Part shown: positions 54,695 through 62,694 of the stretch, in pieces | Position numbering within the stretch: the stretch's first letter is position 1 | Layout of the letters: each line of letters begins with the position of its first letter | Origin: Deinococcus planocerae | GTDB lineage: Bacteria > Deinococcota > Deinococci > Deinococcales > Deinococcaceae | Assembly: GCF_002869765.1 (NCBI RefSeq) | Contig: NZ_PNOR01000019.1 | Span: 25,256 to 89,255 of the forward strand | Reading direction: 5' to 3' | Length of the DNA: 64,000 bases | Notes under the pieces: model-generated | What the model was told of the DNA's origin: nothing | Database searches by the model: none | What the model saw: only the letters and a program-made list of their open reading frames with translations | Made by a program: the position numbers and the translations under genes

Positions 54695-55692
54695 GATCGG
54701 CCCATCGCCTCCGCCCCCTCCGTCTCCAGCAGGCGCAGGAAGGCGGCGACGACCCCGGGGTCGAACTGGCGACCCGCCTGGGCCCGGAGTTCTTCCAGGG
54801 CCTCGTCCGCCGTCCAGGCCCGCTTGTAGGGCCGCTCGCTCATCAGGGCGTCGTACACGTCGACCACGGTGAAGATTCGCGCGAGGAGGGGGATGTGCCC
54901 CCCGCCCAGGCCGTGCGGGTAGCCCGAGCCGTCCCAGCGCTCGTGGTGGGCGCGGATCAGGTCGAGGGCGGGGCCGGGGATGAAGCCCAGCGCGGCGGCG
55001 AAGCGTTCGCCCTCCTGGGGGTGGGCGCGCATCGCCTCCCACTCCGCCGCGTCGAGGGGACCGGGCTTGAGCAACACCGTGTCGGGGACCTTGAGCTTGC
55101 CCAGGTCGTGGAGGTAGGCCCCCAGCCGCAGCGCCTCCAGGGCCGGGTGGTCCAGGCCCAGGGCCTCGCCGAGGCGGGAAGACCACGCGGTCACCCGGTC
55201 GGTGTGGCCCTTGGTCTCACGGTCGCGGGCCTCCAGCGCGAGCCCCAGGGCGCGCACCGCCGCCTCGCGCGCCCGGGTGGCCTCCTCCTCGGCGCGCTTT
55301 TGATCCTCGATGTCGGTGCAGGTGCCCACCCAGGCGATGTTGCGGCCCGCGTCATCCGCCACCCGCACCCCCCGCACCAGAAACCAGCGGTGTACCCCGT
55401 CCTGGCGGCGCAGGCGATATTCGATCTCGTAGTTCTCCTCGTGGTCGACGGCCCGTCTCCAGACGGTCAGGGTCCTCGCCTCGTCGTCGGGGTGCAGCGC
55501 CTCCTCGAAACCGAAGCCGCGGCTGCCCCCGAGCAGCCCGGTGTACTCGGTCCAGGCGCGGTTCACATGCTTCCAGGCCCCCGCCGCGTTCGCCGTCCAG
55601 AGCATCACCGGCATGGCGTCGAGCAGGTGGCGGTACCCGTCTTCCGGCTGGAGGGGCAGGACGTAGGCGGCGCGGTGGGCGTCGGGGGGCAT
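54691..55692 (-). CDS. PAS/HD-GYP-domain c-di-GMP phosphodiesterase
   Basis: A 333-residue protein. Residues about 15-130 form a PAS domain (YRHLLDAMPVMLWTANAAGA, with a PAC tail VHRWFLVRGV). The HD-GYP domain follows: ALEARDRETKGHTDRV, LHDLGKLKVPD near residue 190, HPQEGERF, and HHERWDGSGYPHGLGG. HD-GYP proteins hydrolyse c-di-GMP. ATG at 55692. It is followed upstream, same strand, by a GAF-GGDEF gene, so synthesis and breakdown may be balanced. Confidence 0.93.
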   Translation of the reverse strand: MPPDAHRAAYVLPLQPEDGYRHLLDAMPVMLWTANAAGAWKHVNRAWTEYTGLLGGSRGFGFEEALHPDDEARTLTVWRRAVDHEENYEIEYRLRRQDGVHRWFLVRGVRVADDAGRNIAWVGTCTDIEDQKRAEEEATRAREAAVRALGLALEARDRETKGHTDRVTAWSSRLGEALGLDHPALEALRLGAYLHDLGKLKVPDTVLLKPGPLDAAEWEAMRAHPQEGERFAAALGFIPGPALDLIRAHHERWDGSGYPHGLGGGHIPLLARIFTVVDVYDALMSERPYKRAWTADEALEELRAQAGRQFDPGVVAAFLRLLETEGAEAMGRS

Positions 55693-55785
55693 GAGAAAGA
55701 GAGTAGAAGAAGCCCCGCCCCCCCACCATGTCTCCACCCTCAAGGGTTGCCGAGGAATTAAGGCGGAGCTGTGGGGAACCCGTCC

Positions 55786-57327
55786 TCAGCCCCCCCGGAG
55801 CCCGGCACGGCGCCGCTTGTCCGCGTACATCCGCTCGTCGGCGAGGCGCAGGGCCGCCTTCGCCCCCCGGGCCTCTCCCGGCCACAGCGCCACCCCGAAG
55901 GAGGCGCCCACCTCCCGGAAGCCCGCCGCGCGCGAGGCCGCGACCGCCGCGTCCACCCCCTCCAACACGGCGGCCTGGGCACACTCGGCGTCCGTCACCC
56001 CTTCGAGCAGCAGCACGAACTCGTCCCCGCCGAGGCGGAAGAGGGTCCCCCCGGGCGGCAGCTCCGCCGCAAGCGCCCCGGCGAAGAGGCGCAGCAGCAC
56101 GTCGCCCCGGGCGTGGCCCTCGCGGTCGTTGATTCCCTTGAAGCCGTCGAGGTCGAGCACCGCCAGGGCGCGCGGCGGCCCGGCCTCCTCCAGCGCGGCG
56201 TCGAGGGCGCGGCGGTTGCCCAGCCCGGTCAGGGCGTCGCGCCGGGCCTCCTGAAGCATCCGCCCCTCGCGCTCCTGGCGCAGCAGCGCCCCCGCGACCG
56301 TTCGGGACGTGACCCCGAAGAGGTCCCGGTCCGCCCGGCTCCAGGGCCGCGGGGTGAGTCGGGCCGCCACGAGCAGGTACCGGGTGCCCCCCAGCGACCC
56401 CAGCGGGGCCAGAACCGCCCCCGGCACGCCGCCGGGAGTCGGCCCGATTTCCGCAGGTGCCCCGTGCGACGCCTGGGAAGCCCGTGGAGGCCCCTCGAAG
56501 AAGGTGGGCGCCTCCCAGGCCGCGCCGCGACCGAGCCGGGCCTTCACGGCCCTCCTGAGCGCCTCGGGGGGAGCGGGCATCTCCCCGCTCGTTCCGGGGG
56601 GGTGCCAGGCCGTCTCGACCCCGAGGCGTCCTTCCTCCTCGCGCACCAGCCCGGCCCAGTCGAGGGGGCAGACGCAGGCGAGGAGGGCGACGGCGGACTT
56701 CACGAGGGCGTCCGGGTCGAGGTCGAGGTCGGCGAGGGCGGAGACGGCGGCGAGGGTCTCGGCGTGGGCGGTGGCGCGGCGCAGCTCGTCCACGAGCCGC
56801 TGGCGGGTGGCGGCCTCGCGCTCGGCCTCCAGGCGAGCGCGGCGCAGCTCCAGCTCGTCCACGGCGAGGGCGGCGAGGTTCACCAGGGCCTCGCGCTCGA
56901 CCTGCGTGACCTCGGCGCGCGGCGCGTGGTCGAGCACGCATAGGGTGCCGACGTTGTGCCCGTCGGGCGTCTGGAGGGGCGCGCCCGCGTAGAAGCGGAA
57001 GCCGCCCGGCCCGGCGACGAGGGGATGCCCCGTGAAGCGGGGGTCGAGCGCGAGGTCGAGGGAGACGAGAACCCCGTTTTGCTCGATGGTGCGGGCGCAA
57101 AAGGAGAGCTGACGGTCGAGCCGCCGCAGGTCCACCCCCACGCACGCCTTGCTCCACGAGCTGTCCGCCGTCACGATGTTCACGAGCGCGACCGGCACGC
57201 GGAAAAACTGCGCGGCGAGCTGGGCCAGCCGCTCGAAGGCCGTCTCGGGCAGGGGATCGAGGATGGCGTAGCGCGCGACCGCCTCCAGGCGCGCGAGTTC
57301 TTCTTCGGCAGGGAGCGACGCGACCAT
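55786..57327 (-). CDS. Diguanylate cyclase with GAF-type sensory domains
   Basis: A 513-residue cytoplasmic protein. Residues about 20-165 are a GAF domain (VPVALVNIVTADSSWSKACV, FYAGAPLQTPDGHNVGTLCV); a second, weaker GAF-like segment spans about 190-345. The GGDEF domain ends the protein, with RLGGDEF near residue 430. The inhibitory RxxD is absent (PPGG at that position), unlike the other two cyclases. ATG at 57327. Confidence 0.92.
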   Translation of the reverse strand: MVASLPAEEELARLEAVARYAILDPLPETAFERLAQLAAQFFRVPVALVNIVTADSSWSKACVGVDLRRLDRQLSFCARTIEQNGVLVSLDLALDPRFTGHPLVAGPGGFRFYAGAPLQTPDGHNVGTLCVLDHAPRAEVTQVEREALVNLAALAVDELELRRARLEAEREAATRQRLVDELRRATAHAETLAAVSALADLDLDPDALVKSAVALLACVCPLDWAGLVREEEGRLGVETAWHPPGTSGEMPAPPEALRRAVKARLGRGAAWEAPTFFEGPPRASQASHGAPAEIGPTPGGVPGAVLAPLGSLGGTRYLLVAARLTPRPWSRADRDLFGVTSRTVAGALLRQEREGRMLQEARRDALTGLGNRRALDAALEEAGPPRALAVLDLDGFKGINDREGHARGDVLLRLFAGALAAELPPGGTLFRLGGDEFVLLLEGVTDAECAQAAVLEGVDAAVAASRAAGFREVGASFGVALWPGEARGAKAALRLADERMYADKRRRAGLRGG

Positions 57328-57586
57328 GTGGGGTCAGGGTAGGGGGCTCTTCGCCGCAGAAGTCTTACAGGAGGGACAGGTCAGGAGGCTTTCTTCTCAG
57401 CTCAGGCCCGGCTGACTCTGAGACGGCCCTTGACGGCCCGCCGGGACCCGTTGCGGACTTCGGGTGTCTCGGAAACTCACCTGAGCCTTCTCGTGGCTCC
57501 CAGCGCCTGTGAGGGCTGTTCGGCTACCGGGGGGGCTCCTGCGAGGCTCGGCACACCGTTTCCGCCCCCTGAACCCCGTCCGAATC

Positions 57587-57603
57587 CCACAGGTATGTCT
57601 CAG
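57587..57603 (+). repeat. Isolated iteron overlapping the rep stop codon
   Basis: CCACAGGTATGTCTCAG matches the array consensus at 15 or 16 of 17 positions, and even the flanking CCGAAT matches the right-hand subset of the array. The stop codon of the replication gene (57600-57602) lies inside it, 1.5 kb from the main array. Confidence 0.7.
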
Positions 57604-58967
57604 GCGGGCACCCTCAGACGGTCTTTGAGATCGTCGACGAATCCCTGGGCGTCCATCCGCGCCAGCCGCGCGTGCGCCTCCGTGAGAAGGACCGCACCGT
57701 CCAAGTCCCCCGTCGTGACGAGGTGACGCAGGGTGTCGAGTTCGGCGGCGGTGAACTTGCGGTGGTAGAGCAGGGAGACGCGCTTGGTGGTGAACGAGGC
57801 CGCCTCGGCGAGGTCCAGGCCGCGCAACTCCGCGGTCACGTCCACGCCGCTCTCCTCGGCGGCCTGGGGAGGGGTACGCTGCACCGCCGCCGTGGGCGCG
57901 GCCTCCAGCACCCGGCCCGAGGTAGGGTCGGGGTACTGGTCGGGGTGCCGAATCAGGTGGACGAGGGCGTGCGCGGGCGTCTTGCGAACCTTGAGGAGGC
58001 CCGCGCGGAGCAGGCGCTCGAACCGTTCGATCCGCGTCATCAGGACCGAGGTCGTGTACTGCCGGGTGAGCTGCCGGGCGATCCCATCCGCGACCCCGTG
58101 CGCCCGGAGACGGTGGAGCAGCGCCGGGCTGATCGGCGTGAACTCGGGCGAGAACTCGTAGCGCAACCGCTGTTTCTTACCGCGGCCATCCAGGGTCACG
58201 CTGCGCAGGTAGCCGCGCCGCAGCAGTTCCTCGTGCGGGCCCTCCAGCGCGCGGCGCACCACGTCCGGGCGCCCGTTGGGGAGCTTGCACTGGTCGGCCC
58301 ACTCGATCAGCCCGACCTCGTACTCGTCGATCACCTCGTCGGGCCGCTCGGGGTTGTAGCGCATCGCGTCGAGCAGCCGGAAGATGATCCGGGTGCGGGG
58401 CCGCGACAGGGACTGCATGAACTCGATGTTCAGCGGCTTGGTGTACCCGCTGCGCAGGGACGCGACGAGCGGCTCGGCGAGGCGCAGCCGGAGCATACTG
58501 CGGTCGTCGAAACGGCCCGACTCGCCGTGGTGGGTGTATTCCAGCAGCTCGATGAAGTGGAACTTGGCGGTCGTCCAGCGCCGGTTGGGGTGGTCGCGCC
58601 ACCCCCCGCTGATCTCGTACGAGGTCGTGTGCAGGCGGTCGAGACTTTCGGCGAGCATCGTCCGGTACCGCCCGTTGCGGTGAAATCCCGCCAGCCGCAG
58701 CAGGTCCGTTACCGCCAGGCTCATCTCCCCGTCTTCCGGGAGCCCGCTGCTCATGTAGTGATCGATCAGGGCGCTGCTCACGTCGTTGTCGATGCCGTGT
58801 GGAATCCCCAGCTCCGGAAGCGCCCGGCACCCCACCCGCACCACCCGGTCCCCCTGGGTAAAGGTGACCCGCCAGGAATGCTGGCCCTCCACCGAGTCCT
58901 GCGCCGAGACCAGATTCAGGCGGCCCCAGTTGAGGTCATCGAACCGCGCGGGCTTGAAGTCGTTCAT
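57600..58967 (-). CDS. RepA-like plasmid replication initiator
   Basis: A 455-residue protein resembling replication initiators of Deinococcus megaplasmids. It shows the winged-helix Rep pattern: SLAVTDLLRLAGFHRNGRYR, then LDRLHTTSYEISGGWRDHPN, then MQSLSRPRTRIIFRLLDAMR and EYEVGLIEWADQC. The C-terminal 120 residues are likely a separate helical domain. GGGAGG precedes the ATG. The AT-rich stretch and iterons lie directly upstream, so the protein probably binds them both to start replication and to limit its own expression. Confidence 0.82.
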   Translation of the reverse strand: MNDFKPARFDDLNWGRLNLVSAQDSVEGQHSWRVTFTQGDRVVRVGCRALPELGIPHGIDNDVSSALIDHYMSSGLPEDGEMSLAVTDLLRLAGFHRNGRYRTMLAESLDRLHTTSYEISGGWRDHPNRRWTTAKFHFIELLEYTHHGESGRFDDRSMLRLRLAEPLVASLRSGYTKPLNIEFMQSLSRPRTRIIFRLLDAMRYNPERPDEVIDEYEVGLIEWADQCKLPNGRPDVVRRALEGPHEELLRRGYLRSVTLDGRGKKQRLRYEFSPEFTPISPALLHRLRAHGVADGIARQLTRQYTTSVLMTRIERFERLLRAGLLKVRKTPAHALVHLIRHPDQYPDPTSGRVLEAAPTAAVQRTPPQAAEESGVDVTAELRGLDLAEAASFTTKRVSLLYHRKFTAAELDTLRHLVTTGDLDGAVLLTEAHARLARMDAQGFVDDLKDRLRVPA

Positions 58968-58977
58968 GGGCCTCCCT

Positions 58978-59040
58978 GGTGGTGAACAGAATAGGAGGTT
59001 TAAAGATAAAAAGATCTGTTAAAAGATATTGATGAAACAC
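58978..59040. other. AT-rich element of the replication origin and rep promoter
   Basis: The only markedly AT-rich stretch in the neighbourhood (GTTTAAAGATAAAAAGATCT, then GTTAAAAGATATTGATGAAA), lying between rep and the iterons. It could be the site of strand opening and also contains the rep promoter on the minus strand. Confidence 0.6.
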
Positions 59041-59093
59041 CACCAGAGGGCGCCTGCATACCCGCGCCAGGAGGGCGCATACCCCCCGTTTTC

Positions 59094-59377
59094 CCACAGG
59101 TGTGTCTCAGTAAACACCACAAGTGTGTCTCAGGCAGCGGCCCGAAACACCACAAGTGTGTCTCAGGGGGGTCCGAAAACACCACAGGTGTGTCTCAGCA
59201 AACACCACAAGTGTGTCTCAGGGGCTCTCTAAGACATAGTTGTGGTGTTTTGCCTGAATCCCACAACTGTGTCTCAGGCGGGCGACCCCAAATCCCACAA
59301 GTGTGTCTCAGGCAAAACGCCCGAATCCCACAACTGTGTCTCAGGCGAAACGCCCGAATCCCACAACTGTGTCTCAG
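59094..59377. other. Iteron array (candidate origin of replication)
   Basis: Ten 17-bp units of consensus CCACAAGTGTGTCTCAG start at 59094, 59117, 59150, 59182, 59205, 59261, 59295, 59328 and 59361, with an inverted diverged unit at 59229-59245. Start-to-start distances are about 23 or 33 bp, i.e. near-multiples of the helix repeat. The left five (flanked by AAACA after the first) and the right four (flanked by AATC) form two subclasses. Together with the rep gene and AT-rich DNA this is a typical iteron origin. Confidence 0.85.
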
Positions 59378-59393
59378 GGGATTCGGGCGTTTT
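59351..59393 (+). terminator. Hairpin with T-tract enclosing the last iteron
   Basis: CGCCCGAATCCC (59351-59362) pairs perfectly with GGGATTCGGGCG (59378-59389), followed by TTTT. The last iteron (59361-59377) fills the loop, so the structure may end transcripts entering from the origin side or act as a control element. Confidence 0.65.
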
Positions 59394-59467
59394 CGGTCAC
59401 TTTCGGGGCCCGGCGAAGGGGTGGTTGGCAGGGGAAGCGGCCCCTCTCCTCTCCCCTGTGGTGGGTG

Positions 59468-61714
59468 TCAGGTGCCCCGCGAAACGAGCGGTTCCTCCTG
59501 CGCGAGGAGGGCGCGGGCCTCGGCGGCGGGGAGGGGATGGGCGATGTAGTACCCCTGGGCCATCGCGTAGCCCAGGGCCCGCACCTCGGCGTACTGGTCG
59601 GCGGTCTCGACCCCCTCGGCGACCGTGTTCAGGCCCAGGGTGTGACCGAGAACGGCGATCACGCGGGCGAGTTCGGTGCCCGTCTTGTCGTGGCCGAGGC
59701 CCGCGATAAAGGAGCGGTCCACCTTGAGGTCGTCGATGGGGAAGTGGCGCAGGTAGCTCAGGCTGGAGTACCCGGTGCCGAAGTCGTCGACCGCGAGGCG
59801 CACGCCGAGGTCACGCAGCGCCCCCAGGGTATGCAGGGTCGCCTCCACGTCGCTCATCAGGACGTTTTCCGTGAGTTCGACCATCAGGCGCCCCGGGGCG
59901 AGTCCCGCCTCGCGCAGGGCCGCGGCGACGTCCTCCACCACGTCCGCCTGAGCGAGGTGGGCGGCGGTGAGGTTGACGCCCACGCTGGGGGGCTCCTCGC
60001 CCGGAGCCCCCGTCCACCCCGCGACCTCGCGGCAGGCCGCGCGCAGCACCCAGCGGCCCAGCGGCACCACCAGCCCCGTCTCCTCGGCCACGCCCAGAAA
60101 GGCCTCGGGCGTGAGGAGGCCCCGGGTGGGGTGTGGCCAGCGCACCAGGGCCTCGACCCCCCGCGCCCGCCCGGTGTGCACGTCCACGAGGGGCTGGTAG
60201 CGCAGCTCGAAGTCTTCCCGCGCCAGCGCCGTGCGCAACTCGGCCTCCAGCTCCATGTCCGCCACGACCGCCGCGTGCATGGACGCGTCGAACAGTTGCG
60301 CGCGACCCCGCCGCTCCGCCTTGGCGCGGTACAGGGCCACGTCCGCGTTACGCAGCAGCGTCTCGCCGTCTTCCCCGCCGCCCAGCGCGATCCCCACGCT
60401 CGCCTCCACGTTCAGGCTCAGGCCCCGCACCGTGACCGGGGTGTCCAGGGCCGCCAGCAGCCGTTCGGCGGCCTCGCTCGCCTCGCTCGGGCCGCCCACC
60501 CCCGGCAGCAGCACCGCAAACTCGTCCCCGCCCAGGCGGGACACTGTGGCGCCCGCGGGCAGGCCCGCCTTCAGGCGCCCGCCCACCGCGCGCAGCACCT
60601 CGTCCCCGGTTCCGTGCCCCAGGCTGTCGTTGATCGCCTTGAAGTTGTCGAGGTCCATCAGGAGCGCCGCCACACGCGCCGGGGCGGGCCCGTCCTCCAG
60701 GGCGCGCGCCACCCGCTCCTGAAAGAGGCGGCGGTTGCCCAGGCCGGTGAGAGGATCGTGCAGGGCCAGGTACGCCAGGTGGGCGGTCAGCCGCCGCCGC
60801 TCGCGCAGCACGGCGCCCAGCAAGAGCCCCGAGACGGTGAGGGTGAGGAGGCCGAATTGCAGGGCGAGCCCGCCCGTCTCCCGGACCTCCCGGCTCCCGG
60901 TGAGCAGCGCGACGCCCACATTCAGGCCGAGCACCGCCAGCGCCGTGCGCCCGAAGCCGTGGCGGGTCGCCGTCCACAGCAGCGGCACGAACAGGGCGTA
61001 GCTGAAGTCGAGCGTGGTGCTGCGCGGCCCCCCGTACCCCACCCACAGCGCGGTCAACCCGAGCCCGACCTCGGCGAGCCCCCCCAGCACGCGCCGCCAG
61101 CGGGGAGGGGGCGGCGCCGGGTCGGGCTCGGGGGGCGGCTCGGGATCGGTCCCCTCGGGCGACGGGGCGGCCCAGACCCCCGGCCAGCGCCGCAGGAGCA
61201 GCAGCAGGGGCGGCGCGAGCAGCCCGGTTCCCGTGGCGGCCCCCGCCCACAGTTGCAGGATGCGCTCGTCCACCCTCGGCCAGACCAGGGCCCCGGCCCC
61301 GGCCAGGGTGAGCACCTGGAGGGCGGCCACGGCGAGCGGAGCCGCCACCATCGCCACCACCACGAAAAGCTGGACGTCGCGCAGCCGGGAGAGCCGCGGA
61401 TCGAAGCGCAGACCCCTCAGCACCCGGCAGGCCAGGACCGTGCCGCCCACCGTCACGGCCAGGAAGGCGAGCAGCGGCGTGGGCGGCAGCGGCTGCTCGA
61501 CCACCAGCGCCTGGTGCAGCAGGCTGCTCACCACCAGAAAGGGCCAGAAGCGCAGCCCGAAGACGAGCAAGAGCACGTAGTCGAGCGCGGACGGCGGGTA
61601 CCACACCGACACGCCCGGGGCCGCGTTGAAGCGTTGCGACACCACGTCGAGCGCCAGCCAGGCCAGGAGGTAGAGCGCCCCCAGCCGGGCGGGGTGAGGC
61701 GGGCGCGCGGGCAC
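59468..61714 (-). CDS. Membrane protein with GGDEF and EAL domains
   Basis: About 748 residues, start taken as GTG at 61714 with GGGGAGA upstream; an in-frame ATG further up would run into the parS side. The N-terminus is a MASE1-like membrane sensor (YLLAWLALDVVSQRFNAAPG and later segments). The GGDEF domain has RLGGDEF near residue 392 without an RxxD inhibitory site. The EAL domain follows: EALVRWPHP near residue 520, ELTENVL, DDFGTGYSSLSYL, AQGYYIAHP. All key EAL residues are intact, so it may both make and break c-di-GMP. Confidence 0.92.
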   Translation of the reverse strand: MPARPPHPARLGALYLLAWLALDVVSQRFNAAPGVSVWYPPSALDYVLLLVFGLRFWPFLVVSSLLHQALVVEQPLPPTPLLAFLAVTVGGTVLACRVLRGLRFDPRLSRLRDVQLFVVVAMVAAPLAVAALQVLTLAGAGALVWPRVDERILQLWAGAATGTGLLAPPLLLLLRRWPGVWAAPSPEGTDPEPPPEPDPAPPPPRWRRVLGGLAEVGLGLTALWVGYGGPRSTTLDFSYALFVPLLWTATRHGFGRTALAVLGLNVGVALLTGSREVRETGGLALQFGLLTLTVSGLLLGAVLRERRRLTAHLAYLALHDPLTGLGNRRLFQERVARALEDGPAPARVAALLMDLDNFKAINDSLGHGTGDEVLRAVGGRLKAGLPAGATVSRLGGDEFAVLLPGVGGPSEASEAAERLLAALDTPVTVRGLSLNVEASVGIALGGGEDGETLLRNADVALYRAKAERRGRAQLFDASMHAAVVADMELEAELRTALAREDFELRYQPLVDVHTGRARGVEALVRWPHPTRGLLTPEAFLGVAEETGLVVPLGRWVLRAACREVAGWTGAPGEEPPSVGVNLTAAHLAQADVVEDVAAALREAGLAPGRLMVELTENVLMSDVEATLHTLGALRDLGVRLAVDDFGTGYSSLSYLRHFPIDDLKVDRSFIAGLGHDKTGTELARVIAVLGHTLGLNTVAEGVETADQYAEVRALGYAMAQGYYIAHPLPAAEARALLAQEEPLVSRGT

Positions 61715-61864
61715 GGGAGTCAGTCTCCCCCGCTGCCGGAACGGGTCGTGGGCCGACGAAGCACGCCTGAGGATAAGGGTCTTTCGGAGGACGACATGAG
61801 CGAAACCCGGTCCCCACCCGCCGCAACGCCCCGCAGAGGCGCTTGTGGGCCCCCCCACCCCGGG

Positions 61865-61884
61865 CCGTCTTCACGTGAAGACGG
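61865..61884. promoter_or_regulatory. parS-like palindrome
   Basis: CCGTCTTCACGTGAAGACGG is a perfect 20-bp palindrome 36 bp before the parA gene. Its centre TTCACGTGAA equals the core of the chromosomal parS consensus. It is the likely ParB-binding centromere of this replicon. Confidence 0.75.
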
Positions 61885-61920
61885 GACGTGCCTCGGCCTC
61901 CCGGCCTATGCTGTGGGCAG

Positions 61921-62694
61921 ATGCTCACGCTGACTTTCTTCAACCACGCGGGCGGGGCGGCGAAGACCAGCCTGGCGCTGAACACCGGGCACGCGCTCGC
62001 CGAGGCGGGGCTGCGGGTGCTGCTCATCGACCTCGACCCCCAGGCCAACCTCAGCGCCTGGCTGGGGCACCCTCTGGTGCCCGACGAGCAGACGGCGTTC
62101 GCGGTGGCGGTCAGCGGCGACGCGAGGCTGCCGGGGCCGCTGCGGGCGCACGGGCTCGACCTGATTCCCAGCAACCTGCACATGGCGCTCTCCGAAGGGC
62201 AGATGATGGCGCAGGAGGGGGCCACCCTCAACCTGCGCTACGCGCTGGACGGGGTGCGGGAGCGCTACGACCTCGTGCTCGTGGACAGCCCGCCCAGCCT
62301 GGGCAAGCTCGCGGTGCTCGCCGCGCTCGCCGCCGACCAGCTCGTCGTGCCGGTGCCCACCCGCGCCAAGGGGCTGAGCGGCCTCCCCGGGGTGCTCGCC
62401 GCGCTGAACACCTACCGGCGGCTGCGCCCGGAGCTGCGGGTCGGTCTCTTCGTGCCCACCCTGTACGACAGCCGCAACAGCCACGACCGGGAGGTTCTGG
62501 CGGCACTCAGGTCTCAGCTCCAGCCGCTCGCGCAGCCGCTGAACTACCGCCCGGCGACCTGGAACGACAGCGCGGGGGCCGGGGAGCCCCTGGGCGTCTT
62601 CGCCCCGAACAGCCCGGCGGCGCAGGAGGTGCGCGGCCTCGCCCAGGAGATCGCCGACCACACCGGGCTGCGGGTGACGGTGAACCGTGGCTAG
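61921..62694 (+). CDS. parA: ParA-family partition ATPase
   Basis: A 257-residue Walker-type ATPase for replicon segregation. The P-loop reads FFNHAGGAAKTSLALN, so the usual signature Lys two residues before the glycine pair (KGGxGKT) is replaced; the later motifs LLIDLDPQANLS and LVDSPPS are normal. Its end overlaps the parB start. It acts with ParB on parS to distribute plasmid copies. Start is ATG at 61921. Confidence 0.93.
   Translation: MLTLTFFNHAGGAAKTSLALNTGHALAEAGLRVLLIDLDPQANLSAWLGHPLVPDEQTAFAVAVSGDARLPGPLRAHGLDLIPSNLHMALSEGQMMAQEGATLNLRYALDGVRERYDLVLVDSPPSLGKLAVLAALAADQLVVPVPTRAKGLSGLPGVLAALNTYRRLRPELRVGLFVPTLYDSRNSHDREVLAALRSQLQPLAQPLNYRPATWNDSAGAGEPLGVFAPNSPAAQEVRGLAQEIADHTGLRVTVNRG

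Noticed and set aside
59089..59099. DnaA box at the origin (TTTTCCCACAG)
   Set aside because: Differs from TTATNCACA at key positions and overlaps the first iteron; not convincing.
59094..59377. CRISPR array at the origin
   Set aside because: Units are 17 bp with 6-16 bp spacers, one inverted, next to a rep gene; this is an iteron array.
59468..61858. Longer start (61858) for the GGDEF-EAL protein
   Set aside because: The extra 48 residues run across the region before parS and lack membrane-sensor character; the GTG at 61714 has a good ribosome site.
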